Source of the DNA: Prorocentrum cordatum
Lineage: Eukaryota; Sar; Dinophyceae; Prorocentrales; Prorocentraceae
NCBI GenBank assembly: GCA_963575745.1
Contig: CAUYUJ010009535.1
Coordinates: forward strand, 36,001 to 100,000
Length of the DNA: 64,000 nucleotides
Direction of reading: 5' to 3'
The position numbers were made by a program, and so were the translations under genes. Shown one piece after another: positions 30,880-43,792 of the stretch (position 1 is its first letter; each line of letters starts with the position of its first letter). The notes under the pieces were generated by a model. It saw nothing but the letters and a program-made list of their open reading frames with translations. It did not search any database and had not been told where the DNA came from.

Positions 30880-31800
30880 TAGTGCAGACCCCCTACGTCA
30901 GCAACATCGCCGGCCTGCCCACCAGCTCGCCCAGCAGGGGTTGCCCGATCGGGAACAAGGCGGTGCCGCCCCGCTCCGCCGAGTGGCACTCCAGTCCTCG
31001 AGTGCTGCTTACCCATGACGTTGATGATGACTTTCTTCTGGGCCGCCCTGGCCCGGGGTCTTCCGACGGCCCCGGGCACCTCGCGTTCAAACCCGCCACT
31101 CGGCCACAGCTGACGCAAAACCTCTCGCGCAGCTTGCAAAACGTAATCGGGCCGAACACTAGTGCGCATGACGCAACTCACGATAGCGCCTGAATGCCCT
31201 TGGCGCGGCTGGCCAAGGCGGCCCTGCAGCCGCAGGCCGCGGCCCCTCCTCGGGGACGGGCAGCCAATTCTGCGCCGCCGATTGCCCGCGTCGCTTGGGC
31301 TTCCCCTTTGTCCAGAGGTTTCCTGAACGCGCGGCCGATTCCCGCCACTGCGTTGCAGCGCTGGCACCTCCACTCACGTGGAGCCTCAAACTCAGGAATG
31401 CGCCCAAATGCGCGCAGGTCCACCGCGGACGCCCGCGCCAGGTGCTACACCACCTCGGGTTTGTCCAGCTTCTAAGCCCATTTCGCGCTCCATTGCGCCA
31501 GCTGGCCGAACATCGCGACGGCCTCCGCCGCAGACTCGAAGTGGAACTACCAGTCGCGCGCAAACGACTCCGCGAGCGCCTCGTCGTCGCGCCCTCAGAA
31601 CCTGAAGAAACAGGCCCACTGGCAGCGCAGCCATTCCGCCATGTCGCAGCCTCGCTGGTCGTAGGAGAGGTTTGAACGTTGCCGCGCGAACTCTGGCAGG
31701 GACCCTCCTCGTTTCAGCATGTTCACGTTGCGCTGCAAGCCTGCGTGCTTCACCTGGGACCATGCCGGACGTGTTCTCCCACAGGCGATAGTTGAAAAAA
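30880..31800 (-). pseudogene. Degenerate ORF with a CxxC knuckle, probably a retroelement ORF1
   Basis: Minus strand from about 31800 reads GGSLPEFARQRSNLSYDQRG, then DEALAESFARDW, AAEAVAMFGQLAQWSAKW, DLRAFGRIPEFEAPREWRCQ and RCNAVAGIGRAFRKPLDKG, with several stops (after FFRF, DW, KWA and EVV) in one frame. The string PREW-C-x2-C is zinc-knuckle-like. Similar proteins occur in many copies in dinoflagellate genomes by my recollection, which suggests a mobile-element gag or ORF1. The 3' part (31160-30880) becomes unreadable. Identity is uncertain; that it is broken is clear. Confidence 0.5.
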
Positions 31801-32935
31801 CACAATCAAACAGCAAAACCAAAACATATGTTTCAATTAGTCATGAAATCACATAAACAATAAAAAAATGCATCGGAAAAAACGCGATCCCTGCTGGGAG
31901 ATAGCCTGGTTTTCGCGATTTCCCCCTTGCGTGTTTCGGCGCGCGTACAATACACAGCGACCGGTGCGCCAGACAAAGGGGGTGCCTTCTCAACGCCCCG
32001 TAACCGATGGCCGCAGTTACTTCAATACAAATGAAACTCGAGACACATTCAATGGTTTCGCGATCGCGCGAGAGCGAACCAACCCGCAGCGCGCCCAGCC
32101 GACTCCGTGCGGTTCGTCGCCACTGGGCTCACCTCGAGGACAAGCGACAGACGCAGCATGCGCCCTGAGGGCCCGCGAAGGGAATCCCCAGAGAGCAACA
32201 AATTCAACATCGCTGGCGATCCAAATGCAACCGCTGATCGCAACGCGCGCAAGTTGCAAGCGACAGGCGCCGCAAAATTAAGGTAAAGAGGGCCCGGGGG
32301 GGGGGCTGGCGGAACGCCGCAAGCTCGCTCGTCCATATTTTGATCGGTCGATCGATCAATTTTCCGATCGACCGATCGACCGCCCTCCCCCCCCCACGCG
32401 CCCCCCCCCGTCCCAAGTTTCAGATACTCGACGATAAAAAACGAGGGCGGGCGAATGGGACAAATAGATCAAAACATTGATGCAACAGTTTTGGCCTTTC
32501 TCCGTCTGGAGGCTGCGTAACGCGCGTGGGACGCATCGCGTGCTTGACACGCGCGCGCGCGTTGAGAGCCAGTCCCCCAAAGGGACCGGGCACGCAGAAT
32601 AGGGCCGCGACGCTTCTGCGGCGCGGAACGACACGCGCTCGGCAACGTAGCGGCGCGCTGTTCAGCACACGCGGGCACCGCATCAGCAGTGCGCGTCGCG
32701 CGTTTGGCAACCCTGACGCAGGGCATCTGAATCGCCAGCGAGTCCACTACATCGTGCGCCGCAACGGCGCGATGTCGGGCGAAGGGGAGAAGGCGGGGGG
32801 GGGGTATAGCTGCGAAGTCCCTGCGTTCGCGAGGAAAGGCTGCGGGGCCCGCCCCAAGGTGATGCTTTCCCGAACACACGCGGCGACATCTCCTGACAGA
32901 CTTGGAACTGTCGAAGATGGTAACGCGCTGCGTCC
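31801..32935. other. No gene recognised
   Basis: 31790-31880 is A-rich. A GATC-rich patch (TCGGTCGATCGATCAA, then CCGATCGACCGATCGACC) at 32340-32382 is self-complementary. Confidence 0.4.
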
Positions 32936-32939
32936 TAGG

Positions 32940-33420
32940 ATGTTTTGATGTTTCGCGCAAGTGGTGGGTGAGCGTCTCCTGCGGCATTTTGAAATCTTCG
33001 GGGACGCCGCGGGGGTATATCTGGAATATTTTGAAACTGCACAAAAAGCAAAGGAATATCCTTGGAGTATTCTCAAAATGGACAAATTGCACTGGCGCGT
33101 CTTTGGAGCATTTCAAACATTCAGATGGCATTGGAATATCAATGGAATAATTTTGGAATTTCTCAGATGGCATTGGAGCTTATTTGGAATATTTAAACTT
33201 CGCAGACGACACTTGAGTATCTTTGGAGAATTTTGAAATCTCGCAAATGGCGCTGGAGTGTCTTTGGAATAGTTTGGGGTAAATTTTGAATGTCGGGAAT
33301 CTGTTTTGAGCGTGAGAAATCCGCGGGGACATTTCTGCAGTGCGCTTCAATGTTGGAAACCTGCGGTGGGTGTTTTTGTAAGTATTTGCAACCTGCGGGA
33401 TGTATTGTTGGAGTATGTTG
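32940..33420 (+). repeat. Degenerate ~50-bp tandem repeat, AT-rich
   Basis: Repeated words TTTGGAATATTTTGAAA, GCAGATGGCATTGGAG and GAGTATCTTTGGA at intervals near 50 bp. Units are strongly diverged. Confidence 0.7.
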
Positions 33421-35240
33421 CGCGCTCACATTGTGCTTGAAATCCCCCCAGTGGAGCATTTTGCGTGGTCAGCGAGAGCGTGGCATCCCGCTCTGGAGTA
33501 CTCAGTGAACTCACGGGGCATGTCGGACACTGGCTCTGGGCATCCGAGGCACTACTGCTGCGCCGAAGAAGGCGCCTGTCTGTGCTCTGGACGCCCCGAC
33601 GCTGCCGGCGACGACTGGGGCGCGCCGCGGGCGCCCGGCCCTGTTTCGTTGCTCGCGCACTGGGCCGCCGATCTGCGAACATGCGTATATGTATACAGAC
33701 GCGCGCGCGTGTGCAAATAAGCACATTGCGCCGCCCTGGTTGAACGCGCCCTACACTCGGCTCCGTGCGATCCGCGCGACCACCATACCGATCCAATGGG
33801 CAAAACATGAATCTAGCTGCACTTGTAAGTTCACGTGCTTTTTCGCACCTGTAGCCCCAACCGTACTTTGCCCCATCACACGCCGAAATATACACTCATG
33901 TATTTCACCCCCTGCGTTGGCATTTGCAAGCCCCCTCTTCTCTGTCATCTGAGATCTGGTCATTGTCTATGTGACATGTCAACGCCGACTCCAATTCTGC
34001 CCCACTCGGAATCCGTTCCAGCCCCATCCTGCGCCCAATTGCCATCGACCTGCCTCGCGGACAACCTCCTGCCCACACCTGTCGCGCTCCATCTCAACTC
34101 CTACTCCACCCATGCCTACTCGATGATGGCATCAAAAGGTTATACCTTGTCCGGTCCGGCCCGTCCCTCGCGCTTGATACCCCGCGTGCCTGCCGAGATA
34201 AGCCGGCGGCCGAACGCGGGAAGCGCCGGCTCGCGCGCGCCACCATTACTGAGAAGGACTAAGGCGGGGGGGATGCACAAGGATCGCGGGCAGGAGCGGG
34301 GGGCAAAAAAGGAGGGGGGGGGCTGGAGCATTGCAACGAGATCTTGACTGCCAGCGGCCACAAAGACTGATCGGGCGAATTGCGTGGACGCGCGTAGCAA
34401 GGTGGAAACAACCAGGGGCCCAAATATGCGGGGGCCACTGTCGGCTGCCCAGGGGGTGCCCGTCGAATGGCCCACGCTGCGCGCGAATCTAATCGCGGCG
34501 CCGCGCCATCCTGTCCACGACGGTAGCGCGCGGTCGACCCTCGTCGCGCGCGCTGCACAAACCACGTCGCCATAGACGCACGCCACTGCTGAAGCGCGAT
34601 AGCGCGCGCTGCCGCCACCGAGTGCGACGACACATGTAATGGTGGCGCCGCGCGGCGCTTGTGTTTTCCTACCGCGTGCATCGCGCGTTCGCCTCGCCAG
34701 AATACAGATAGTCATATCCAAGCGATTTTGGCGCATTTTGAACATAGCATGACAAACCGCCACAATACTATGTTCGCAATTTATGTATATTTTCATCATG
34801 TAGAGCGACATGCCCGACATAGGGCCGCTCGCGTCGACTGTCGCCTTGGGCCGACTCGCCAACGAGCGACTCGCGGTGCGTCGCGATCCTCCAGGGGCCG
34901 CCGCGAATTACGGGACCTCGACCTCCGCGTGGCCGTCGGCGCAGGGCGCCGTCTGTGCGCGACCCGGCACCCCGCCGCATCGAGCACGTCGCGTCTCCAG
35001 CGCCGCCCAGCCGCACCGCCTGCGCGCTGACCTGGCCGATCCACACGCATAGCGACGGTACTACCCCCATCTCGTCGGGCACTCAAGTTCAGCGACTCCG
35101 TTGCCGGTCGGTCGCGCCGTCCTGGGTGCGGTCCAATCGATGGAGAGGGGGCTCCCCGCGGAGCCGCGCCGCGGCCCGCCGCATCCCGGCCGCTCGACCC
35201 CCTTCAAGGCGACCCGGGTTGAAGGGCCAGGGGGGCCACG
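33421..35240. other. No gene recognised
   Basis: Frames are open on both strands in the GC-rich parts. Nothing was identified on either strand. Confidence 0.3.
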
Positions 35241-35244
35241 GCCA

Positions 35245-35560
35245 TGCCGCGCCCTCCTGCAGGGGGTGCCCCTCCCAGGCCACGGGCCCTGAACTCCTCG
35301 CGCGCTGCCAACCGCGCCCCCCCGGGGAATGGGCCTCCAGGGTCGCGTGTACCGTACTCCTCGCGCGCCATCAACTGCGCCCTCCTGGGAGAAGCTACAT
35401 CGCAAGGCCGCGTGCTGATCTCCTCGTGCGCTGCATATCCCCCCGCTGGCCGAAATCGTCGCCCCCCTCGCCCATGTCGCTGCGCAGTGCGCCGGCGCCG
35501 CTGCGCCCTCCTGGAGAATGCCCCCCGGCCGCGGGCGCTGAACTCCGCGCGCGCCGCGCG
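35245..35560 (+). repeat. ~66-bp tandem repeat, degenerate
   Basis: GCCCTCCTG...GAACTCCTCGCGCGC recurs with about 62-67 bp spacing, three clear copies (35249, 35314, 35379) and weaker ones after. Confidence 0.65.
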
Positions 35561-35899
35561 TCCCGCGGCAGCAGCCCGGGCGAGGGCTCGCGGCGAGGGC
35601 CGCGGGCGCGCCGCCGCCGGGAAGGCAGCAATGGCGGGCGTTTCCCCCGCGCGCCCACGCACATCATTCTGATAACCAAGAGAAGCCGCAACATTTCAAC
35701 CGCGGCGTCGCCCATGCCGCGCCCTTCGCGCGAGTCACCGGCGCCGCCGTCTGAGGATTCGAAACCACAGCGCGCGGGAAATTCCTCTAGGCCCAAGGGG
35801 GAAACGGGCAGCTCGCCCAGCGGCGGGGGGGCATGCGGCGCCCAGTGAATTAGCGCGATGCACTCGAAGAAATTGGAGCGCCGCTGGCGTCCTCATCGA

Positions 35900-38800
35900 C
35901 CAGCTTCTCGCTCATGCGCCCCCCAGCTCTGCCACTTCGCGGGCGGTCGGCCGCGCCCACGCAGCCCTTCTGGCAGCGATCGTCTGCAATCATGGAAGCC
36001 CCTGGCCCGACGGCGCAAACGGCGCCCTACTTGGCTCCCAGCGCCAGGACGCCCTTCCTCGCGACGCGACGGCGCAGGTTCTCAACTCCAGTGGCCTCAG
36101 GGGCGTGGCCCAACGTGCGGCTGCGCTGCCACTGCCGAACCCCCATCGATCACCACCCGGCGAATTTCCGCCGCGATCTCGTGGCTGAGCGGGGCGCGCC
36201 AGCCCGCGGCCGACCCTCGCATGCGACGGCGCCATCGCCGCGATCGGCCCTGCGCAGGGGGCCCGACTGGGATTGCCCCGAGCCTCTGCTCCACCGCGAC
36301 CAAGCTCGCCAAACGCCACCACTCCCCGCAGTCGTTCGCCCCACTGCCGGGCCGCGCACCTCTCCACCAAGCCCGCCGTCGCATCGAACATGGAGCCCGT
36401 GGGCCCCTGCTTCACCGCCACCACGCCTGCCTGTGACCGCAGCTTCGTCAGCGCCGAATCCGAGATGCTGGGCGCGCTCGCGCCATGCCGAGCCGGCGCG
36501 CAAGCGCCCGCCCGTCATGGCAGCGTCGTCACGGCCGCAATTCCTCGCCTCAGAACCATCAGCTTCGGCGCCCTCTCCATGGCGCCCCGCGGCCGTCGCT
36601 TCTCGATCGACCCTTTCGCTCGCGAGCCCGCCAGCTCGCGGCCGAGGTCGCGCGCGCGCGACGCTTGGCTTCGAGCTTGAACCTCTGAGAAGCACTTCTT
36701 CAGCGCCTTCGGGGCCTCGGCGACAGCCGTGGCCGCGGGCGGAGTGCAACTTCATGACTCGTGCGAACATGCCGAGCATATTGGTCCTCCTGCGCAGGTC
36801 GACCGTCGCGTTCCACGACTCTCCAGCGCGCCGCAGGCCCGAGCGACACGTCGCCCAGGAGGCCTCTTGGGGAGACAGCTCTGCAGATGCGCCCGGCGTC
36901 CGCAACTGCGGCGCAGCAAGGTCCATAATGCAGAATCGCAAGACTGCAGCCCGCCTGGGCCCCCTGGAGAACGCGCGAGATGTCGGATCGGCCCCCGCAG
37001 GCGCAGGCGCGCCCGGGCCTGGGCGCTGCGCGAGGAAGCATCGCGCCGCCATGGCCCCCCCGCCGCGCGAGCCTCCTTGAAGAGGGCCTTGTGGCCGATG
37101 GTCTCGTAGCACTTGGCTCGGCCATGTCCACCAGTACTGCGATTTCATGCTCGCCCGTCATGCGCGCCACTTGCGCTGCGATGTCCTCGTCGAGCGCGCT
37201 GCCCGACGATGCGCGGCCTCTGCCGCTGACCCAGGATATGTGATACTTGCGCGGCCTTCCCCGGTGTCGCTGGCGCCCCGTCGACGGGCGCGGCCCCGCC
37301 GCCTCGCCGTCGCGCGCAGCAGCGCGAAGAGGCGAGATGCCCGCCGCCAGGCGCGCCCGGCCGAAACAGCTCCGAAGCCGGGCGGGGTCCGCTGGCCATG
37401 CTTCACACGTCGCGGCCGCTGACTGCGTCGGCTGCGCCCTCCAGCGCCGCCGCGGGCAGTCTCTGGAACTTCCGCGGGATCGCCCTGGAAGGGCGCGGCG
37501 CCGTCATCTCGGGAAGCTGCCCCGCCGCCTTCCATCGTCTTCGCGTCGGCGCCAGACGTCGAGCCAGCTTTGCACGTTGGCGTCGGCCCGCTGGCAAGGC
37601 TGAACTCCATCGCCAGGGCCCGCCGGCCCCGGCCGCTCCACGAGCGCAGCGCTGGCGACCCCTGGGGTGTCTTCTGCCGGCGCTGGCGCCGAGGCCCAGG
37701 GCGCGCGCCTGCCCCGGGACCTTCCCCACCTGGCCGTCGAGGCGAGGCGCCGGCAGCACCGGGCCACCGTGAGCTTGGATGCTGAGCGCCTCCGTGGACA
37801 GGCGCTTCCACGCGGCGCGCGCCGACGACGCGACGTCGGCCAAGTCGGCGGCCCCGCCCAGCCTCCGACCCAGCTTGTCGCAGTCTGCGTCGAGCCTCCG
37901 ACCCAGCTTGTCGCAGTCTGCGTGGGGCCTCTGCTCCGAATGGCGCAGATAAGCCGGGGCTGCCAGGAATCCACCAGGTACTCCGCCCAGAACACGCCCG
38001 GCTACAGCGCGTCCTCGCTCGATGGCGCAATCGTCGATGGTCGGCTTCAACGCCTCCGCGTCGTTCGACGCCAGCGAAGCGACTCCGCCATAACATTGGG
38101 GTCTGCCAACGCTGGCCCACCTGGCATTGCACCTTGGCCAGTTTGGCCCCGCGCACATGGCGCTCTTGGATTCCCGGAAACTCAGGCTCGCACCCAGCCG
38201 TGCTCTCGCGCGTGACGGAGACACCCTCGACGCTGAGCGTCGCGATGGCCCGCAATAACTCCCGCCGCCAACATCAGCTGGCCGAGCCGCCGCAACAGGC
38301 TGTCTGAGCCCACGACTTACGCCGCTTGCCATCGGGAAGCAACAAGCATATTTCAGCGGCTCAACGCTTGGCAGCTTCGCGGAACTCGCCAGCATCCTCA
38401 AGAACAGAAGCGCGGGCGCCACCTGTCCCACATCTCGGCAATGTGTTCGCGCCAATTCGTCCCGTCGAAAAGCTGCTTCGCGAAAGGTGTCGGGCTCGTC
38501 CTCGGCCTTCGCTGCGCCGGCGGCCTTGGCCCGGGCTTGGGCCCGTGCCTGCGCCTCCGCAGCAGCCGCCGCCGCCGCTGCTGCAGATGCCTCCGCTCTC
38601 TTCTGAAAGTCTGCAACCATCTCGTCAGCCACCTGGTCAGAGCCGCCCGGGCCACGCAGCATCTCGCCCAACGGTGCCACCGACATCTCGGGGCGTTCGG
38701 CGAGGTTGTCCAACGTGTTTTTCCCGCCCGGGCCCTGCCCGCCTCGGCCGCCGTCAAGGCCAGGAGGTCGAGCGGCGGAGCCCACCAGCTGAGCGCGCTG

Positions 38801-39590
38801 CTGCTCCAGCCCCAGCAGCTTCCACTCTCTGTGCCACATGGTGCTCGAGCGCATCCGTGAGATTCTGCTCCAGCTTGGCGACATGATCCTTGTAGGTGGG
38901 TTCGCTTTGCTGCCGGCGCAGCGGCACGCTCTGGACTCCCAGGATATGCTGTTCGACGCGAATGAGCTGCACCTTGCTACGCCAATCCCCGCGCACCCTG
39001 GTAGCTGCATCCCTGCGGTCTTTGATGAGAGATTCGAGTCAGCCACCAGCCCACTGGTCGAGTCGATGAGCTGACCGCGCCATCAGCTGCCGAATCAACG
39101 CCTGTACCCGTGCCACCGCCGCCGGTCTGCAAAAGGTGCGGTTTCGCATCGGATTCTTCGAGCTGCAAGTGGCATTGGTCGAGTTATTTCTGGAACGTGG
39201 CATTCCCTTTGGCCCATCGCGCGCTTGCAAAAACACACTTGGCGAGGTAGACGACGTCGAACATACATTTGTAGCAGCTTCCGTGTGGAATCCCACACTC
39301 GAAGCCACTTTTCCTGTGGGCATGGACGATGAACTTGCCCGCTGCCTGCTTGCCCACGCACCACTTGCAGCACCATTCCCCCGACAACTCTGCACGCCCC
39401 TTCGGCGCCACGCCTCGCACAGCTGGGCACCGTGAGGCCGGGTCGCAATCCACAGGAGGCCAAGGGCACACAACAGAGGGCGAGTCTGCCTGGGCACGCT
39501 GCGCGCCCGAAGGCTGGCCGCGGGCCAGCGGTATCCCTGCCGCCTGAAGGCTGAACAGCCTCCCACTTGGAAATGTTGAGCCACAACTGG
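35900..39590 (-). pseudogene. Degenerate LINE-like element (zinc/coiled-coil ORF, then RT remnant)
   Basis: Read downwards on the minus strand: EWCCKWCVGKQAAGKFIVHA with ECGIPHGSCYKC (39400-39230), a zinc-binding-like segment; a stop; helical RVEQHILGVQSVPLRRQQSE, KDHVAKLEQNLTDALEHHVA (39000-38800); an Ala-rich helix and DEPDTFREAAFRRDELARTH (38560-38450); and, after unreadable sequence, SWVSGRGRASSGSALDED then EIAVLVDMAEPS (37240-37110), which resembles RT motif A (LVD-x-x-K), with GAQAGCSLAI (about 36970), like the AGC of RT motif B. The catalytic YVDD box was not found. Several frames and stops are involved. The alternative is a set of unrelated GC-rich frames; the ordered motifs make a LINE more likely. 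Confidence 0.45.
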
Positions 39591-39624
39591 CTACGGACAG
39601 AGAGGGGGAGGGAGAATGAAAACG

Positions 39625-39656
39625 GGAGAGAGAGAGAGAGAGAGAGATAACAAGAA

Positions 39657-39691
<35 letters not shown>

Positions 39692-39732
39692 TAAAGAAAG
39701 AGAGAAAGAAAGAGAGAGACAGAAAGAGAGAA
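39625..39732 (+). repeat. (GA)n microsatellite
   Basis: GAGAGA with AAAG interruptions over about 105 bp. Confidence 0.95.
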
Positions 39733-39739
39733 CAAGCAA

Positions 39740-41025
39740 CAGGCATCGAAGAGGAATGGGAATCGGCTTTTAAAAGTGCCGACACATGCCACATGCGTGG
39801 GAAGGCTGCGCAAACACACATTAGCGCCATTGAAAATCAATTTTAAGCCTCCGCAGTATGCCAGTCAAGCAGGCGGAGGGATGGAAACACCACATCGCAC
39901 AAACGTTCGGAGGTCCAAGCGAATGTCATGGGTTGAGGCTGGACAATCTTCCCTCAACTTTGGACGCCCGAAACAGGTTTATAAACAATGGATACGATGC
40001 CCAACAGCAACTGCTGTCCAAAACGGGCAGCGCCTGATGTTGGGCAGGCGGCCCTCTGTGTCAAATGGACGGAATCCTCGACGACACCGCGAGCGATTCC
40101 TGTTCAAAATTGGGAACCAAACGTGTATACGCACACTAATATGGTATCCGGGCCCTGTCGCATGGGGCTTCGCAGGCACGCGACAGGACCACGCATATCG
40201 GCCAGTTCTCTGGGCGACAGGCGGTGAGAAAAGAAAAAATACACTGTGTTTGAGCCGCCATTTACCACTAAGTGGTGAACAAACATACGATAGTTCAGTA
40301 GCAGTGTTTCTGGCCCCAAAAACAAAAACTGCTGGCGGTTTTCGTACCCATGCTTTCAATACCCACTCCGATCGTACCGACTACCCCTTCGCCAACGCGG
40401 GGGGCGCGCTGGACGGGGGTGTGAGGGAGGGGGTGCAGCGCCGGCCACAGAATTTCGCGCGGACAAGCACACACGATCGCTTTATACAAATGAATGTTCC
40501 TCTCGATGGACTCTCCGATGGACGGAGGAAGCCAATCGGCGGCGAGTCCAAAGGGTGAGGTCAGAGGGGACGGGCCTCCTCAGAATGCTCGGAAAACCTC
40601 TGGTCTTTGCGAAGTTTTCTCAGCCGTCTCCGATGACAGAGACGGCTTCTTGAGCACCGCTTTCTGAGAAGGCATGCCCCCTCTCCCTTTGCCCCCAGGC
40701 TCGCCGCCGAACCAAGATCAAGATCACAGCGTGCCGATCGTGTCCAAGGCCTGCGCGGAAGGGGAGGACTCCGGCTGGGGTCAACCCCACACCGTTCGAC
40801 CGAATCAAGCACGACGCGCTGATCAAGAAAGAAGCACTGTTGAACCATATACAGACACTGCGCTTTCATGCTCGCAATATCCTCTTAAAATACCCCGCAA
40901 GACGTTCCAATACCAAACAACAACGAGCCAAACTTGCCGAAAGATGTCCGTTCTCTCGTTAACTGTTTTCAACCGTGTGCGAGCAGTGATGTTCTTCATC
41001 ATAGACTAGGTCTCAGAAGACGACA
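39740..41025. other. No gene recognised; half F2 copy at 40395-40475
   Basis: GGCGCGCTGGACGGGGGTG and GGGGTGCAGCGCCGGCCACA then ATTTCGCGCGGAC match F2 ends in a shortened copy. The rest shows no coding signal I can name. Confidence 0.4.
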
Positions 41026-41029
41026 TGCA

Positions 41030-41830
41030 TGCATTTTGAGAGGCTGGCGTATATTGAGAGTGATGCGATACTGTATGCAGGCAACACTATGCTCGCGAGT
41101 CCAAACGCACTAAACGTCCAGATTGTCTGAAGATCAGCATCATCGTGGGCAAACTATACGGCTTTCCCTTAACCTGGAACAAAGGGGTGATGTTGAAAAT
41201 ACGCAATGGCGATGTGGTGCGGAGTCCTTCTTTTACAGCCTTTCAAATATGCACCTCAACTAGGTGTATCTGGCTGGCCCCATGCACCGACAACTCGAAC
41301 GCAAACGAGCATGTACGAGGCGATCGGGCGAAAGGATAGGGCTTCTCAAGGCACTGGCCACATGCTGGAAACATTAAAGTATACCAGGAACTCGAAAGAC
41401 CCGTCTGTTCGAGGCCATTGTGGCAACAATAGGATGCTACACTAGAGCCAGTATGCTTAGTGGAAGCAGACCGTAACAGGGTGGACAGCATTGAAGCTGA
41501 TTGTCTGAGAAATTTACTGGGGATACATTCTTCATCTCATTCCCAGATGTATAGCACGCCAGTCAGTCATATCCTTAGCGCGGGCGGATCCATTAAGCAA
41601 GGCACTGCGCAAGAGACAAGTGTAAGCTTATGTGAAAATCGACTATATGTTTCCCAATCTCTATCTGCGTGTTCGGTTTGCGCGAGTAGAACACACGCAC
41701 GAACACGGGCATCTTTGGCGGTGACGCTGCCGCCCCAAGATGCGATGGGCCCAGTGCGTAGCGCACTCAGACCCAGTCGAAGAGGAGTCGTCGTCGACTT
41801 CATTCATCTCGTTGGCTATATATCGTTTTT
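41030..41830 (+). pseudogene. LINE reverse transcriptase, C-terminal half, degenerate
   Basis: Plus-strand fragments in changing frames: GKLYGFPLTWNKGVMLKIRN (41148), the helical part after the RT palm; FSRHWPHAGNIKVYQELERP (41340); LVEADRNRVDSIEADCLRNL then LGIHSSSHSQ (41454), the thumb-like segment that normally reads ..D-x-x-x-x-CLRKILGI; PLSKALRKRQV (41590); and RPKMRWAQCVAHSD (41735), the terminal GRP-x-x-RW box. The order matches abundant dinoflagellate non-LTR RTs. At least four frame changes and two stops show it is dead. The catalytic FADD segment would lie just upstream and is visible only as DTMLASPN-like remnants (NTMLASPNALNVQ). Confidence 0.75.
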
Positions 41831-42595
41831 GGTCTTCGCCTCCATACAGAGAAAGGAGATGATAATGATCTGCCCAAACGGCTCGATGATCTGCCCAAAC
41901 GCCGTGCGAAGGGCTGGCGCATTGTTTCTTGCTTGCTTGCTTGGCAAACCCCTCGAGGATTTACCCGAAGGGAGGCGAATGGGTGGAGTGGGAAAGGCAC
42001 GACCTCGCTGCCATCGCCAGCCCTCCTCTCCCCGCCGCCTGCTCTTCCTCCTCCTCCTCGTCCTCCTTCTCCTCCTCTCCCGCCTGGCCTCCTGCGTATG
42101 AACACAATCAAATATAAAGCAATCCCTGTCGCCTGAGAGAGCGGCACAAGAGCCGAATCTCGGCAACAATGCACGGCAAATTTCTGACTCGACGACGTCG
42201 ATTCCGGTTCCTGACATACGCGTGAACCGTTCAACATTTAAAGAATCCTGCTCCCTGTCGTCCCCGAAAGCTCTCGACCCCATCATTCATCTGGATTTCG
42301 CGCCGCGGGCCGCTTTCCTCTGGCTCCTTGGGCCTGGACGAGGCTCCCGAAGTGCGCTCGACCGTGCCCGCCTTTCTGAGCCGCCACCGCGGAGAGCGGC
42401 GACGCGACAAAGGTCCGCGCAACACCGGACCCCGACCCCTCCCTGGGTCGGAAAAGGGCGAGATGAGACAACGACAACTCCAACTGGGCCCCCGCGCACC
42501 GGGTGTTCCGAGCTGCGTCCAGCCGCGGTCATGAGGGCACCCCCCGAAGGCCAAGAACCATTATTCCTCCTCCTCCCCCTCATATTATTTATCTT
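41831..42595. other. No gene recognised
   Basis: Pyrimidine-rich near 42010-42090. Nothing else is supported. Confidence 0.3.
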
Positions 42596-43036
42596 ACTAT
42601 TATGAGTATGCTTAGTTTGCTCTTATTTCTTATGATTAGTGTTCTTACGATTCGTAGTATTAGTCATATGCGTCTTCTCATGTTTATGTTCCGTCTCCTT
42701 ATTAGATGTATGTTCATTTATCTTGGCACTATCAATATCAATAACATGTTGATATTATTGGTGTATTATTATGAATCGCTGGAGTATTCGTCCTATCCGT
42801 CTTCTTACTATCCATATCATTACCCGTATTACTATGAATCTCAATATTCCTCTTGTTCTTATTACTGTTGTTCCTCGTGCTCTTCCTCGGCTTATTCCTC
42901 TTATTCCTATGCGTCGTATTATTATTACTACTGGTATTATTATTATGTTGTTTCCTCCTCCTCCTCCTCCTCATTCTCTTCCTCTTCCTCGTCCTCCTCC
43001 TCCCCCTCCCCCTCCCCCTCCCCCTCCCCTTCCTAC
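42596..43036 (+). repeat. Pyrimidine-biased AT-rich tract passing into (TCC)n
   Basis: 42596-42950 is rich in TAT, CTT, ATT and TCC triplets, as if a trinucleotide array had decayed; 42951-43036 is (TCC)n then CCCCTCC units. Confidence 0.7.
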
Positions 43037-43544
43037 TCCCCCTCTGACTGGGTCCATCCTGGCCAGTTCTTCGAGCTGTGCCCAGCCGCCGCGGCGAGTG
43101 ATTTCCCCGACGAAGGCCGACCCCCCCTCAAAAAAAAGAAACAGCTGGGGAGATGAGAGCGCTCGCGGCCCTGCTGGGTGCTGCTGAAGATGTCCCTGGC
43201 CCAGAAGTGCCCCCAACTCCTTGCCCCATTTTGGGCCCCGGGGGGGAAGGGGGGCCAACCCTCTGGGCCTGTGAAGGCGCTCTGGAGGCCACCCAGGCCT
43301 CTCGGGAATTCCTGGGGACGGGGCCAGGGACATCTCTGGCGACATCCGACCCTGACCGGCCGCTTGGCCATTCGTTTGCGGGGGTGCTCAAACGGAGGGC
43401 GAGGTCGCAAGGCGCAGATGGACACTCACTGCGCACCGAAGCATGATGCGATGCACCAACCTGCACTGTATGACCAATTCGGGTGGGCGCGCCGCTGGAT
43501 GTCCCCAAGGGGGGGGGGGGGACCCCTCCTGCCTGCCCCCCTTT

Positions 43545-43675
43545 CCCAGTCCGTCGTCGGGGACCACCCCCCTTCCCGGTCCGTCGTCGGGGACCCCCCC
43601 CCCGTTTCCCCGGTCCGTCGTCGGGGAACCCCCCCCCTCCTTTCCCGGTCCGTCGTCGGGACCCCCCCCCTTGGG
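43545..43675 (+). repeat. ~33-bp minisatellite with poly-C
   Basis: GGTCCGTCGTCGGGGACCCC recurs four times with C runs of variable length. The surrounding region has C(9) and longer runs. Confidence 0.85.
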
Positions 43676-43792
43676 TTCGAAATTCGAACCCCCCCCCCTT
43701 TCGCCACGCCGCCCCCTGACTCCAGAATCCCCCCCCCCGCAGGCACCCCTAACCCCAGACCCAAAACCCACCCCCTGACCCTAGCCCCACAC

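Noticed and set aside
39136-39435. Plus-strand 99-codon frame (FRIGFFELQVALVELFLERG)
   Set aside because: The minus strand of the same stretch has Cys-paired and coiled-coil segments in the order of a retroelement ORF; the plus frame looks like its shadow.
42503-43156. 217-codon Tyr/Ser-rich frame
   Set aside because: Comes from decayed pyrimidine-rich trinucleotides and (TCC)n.
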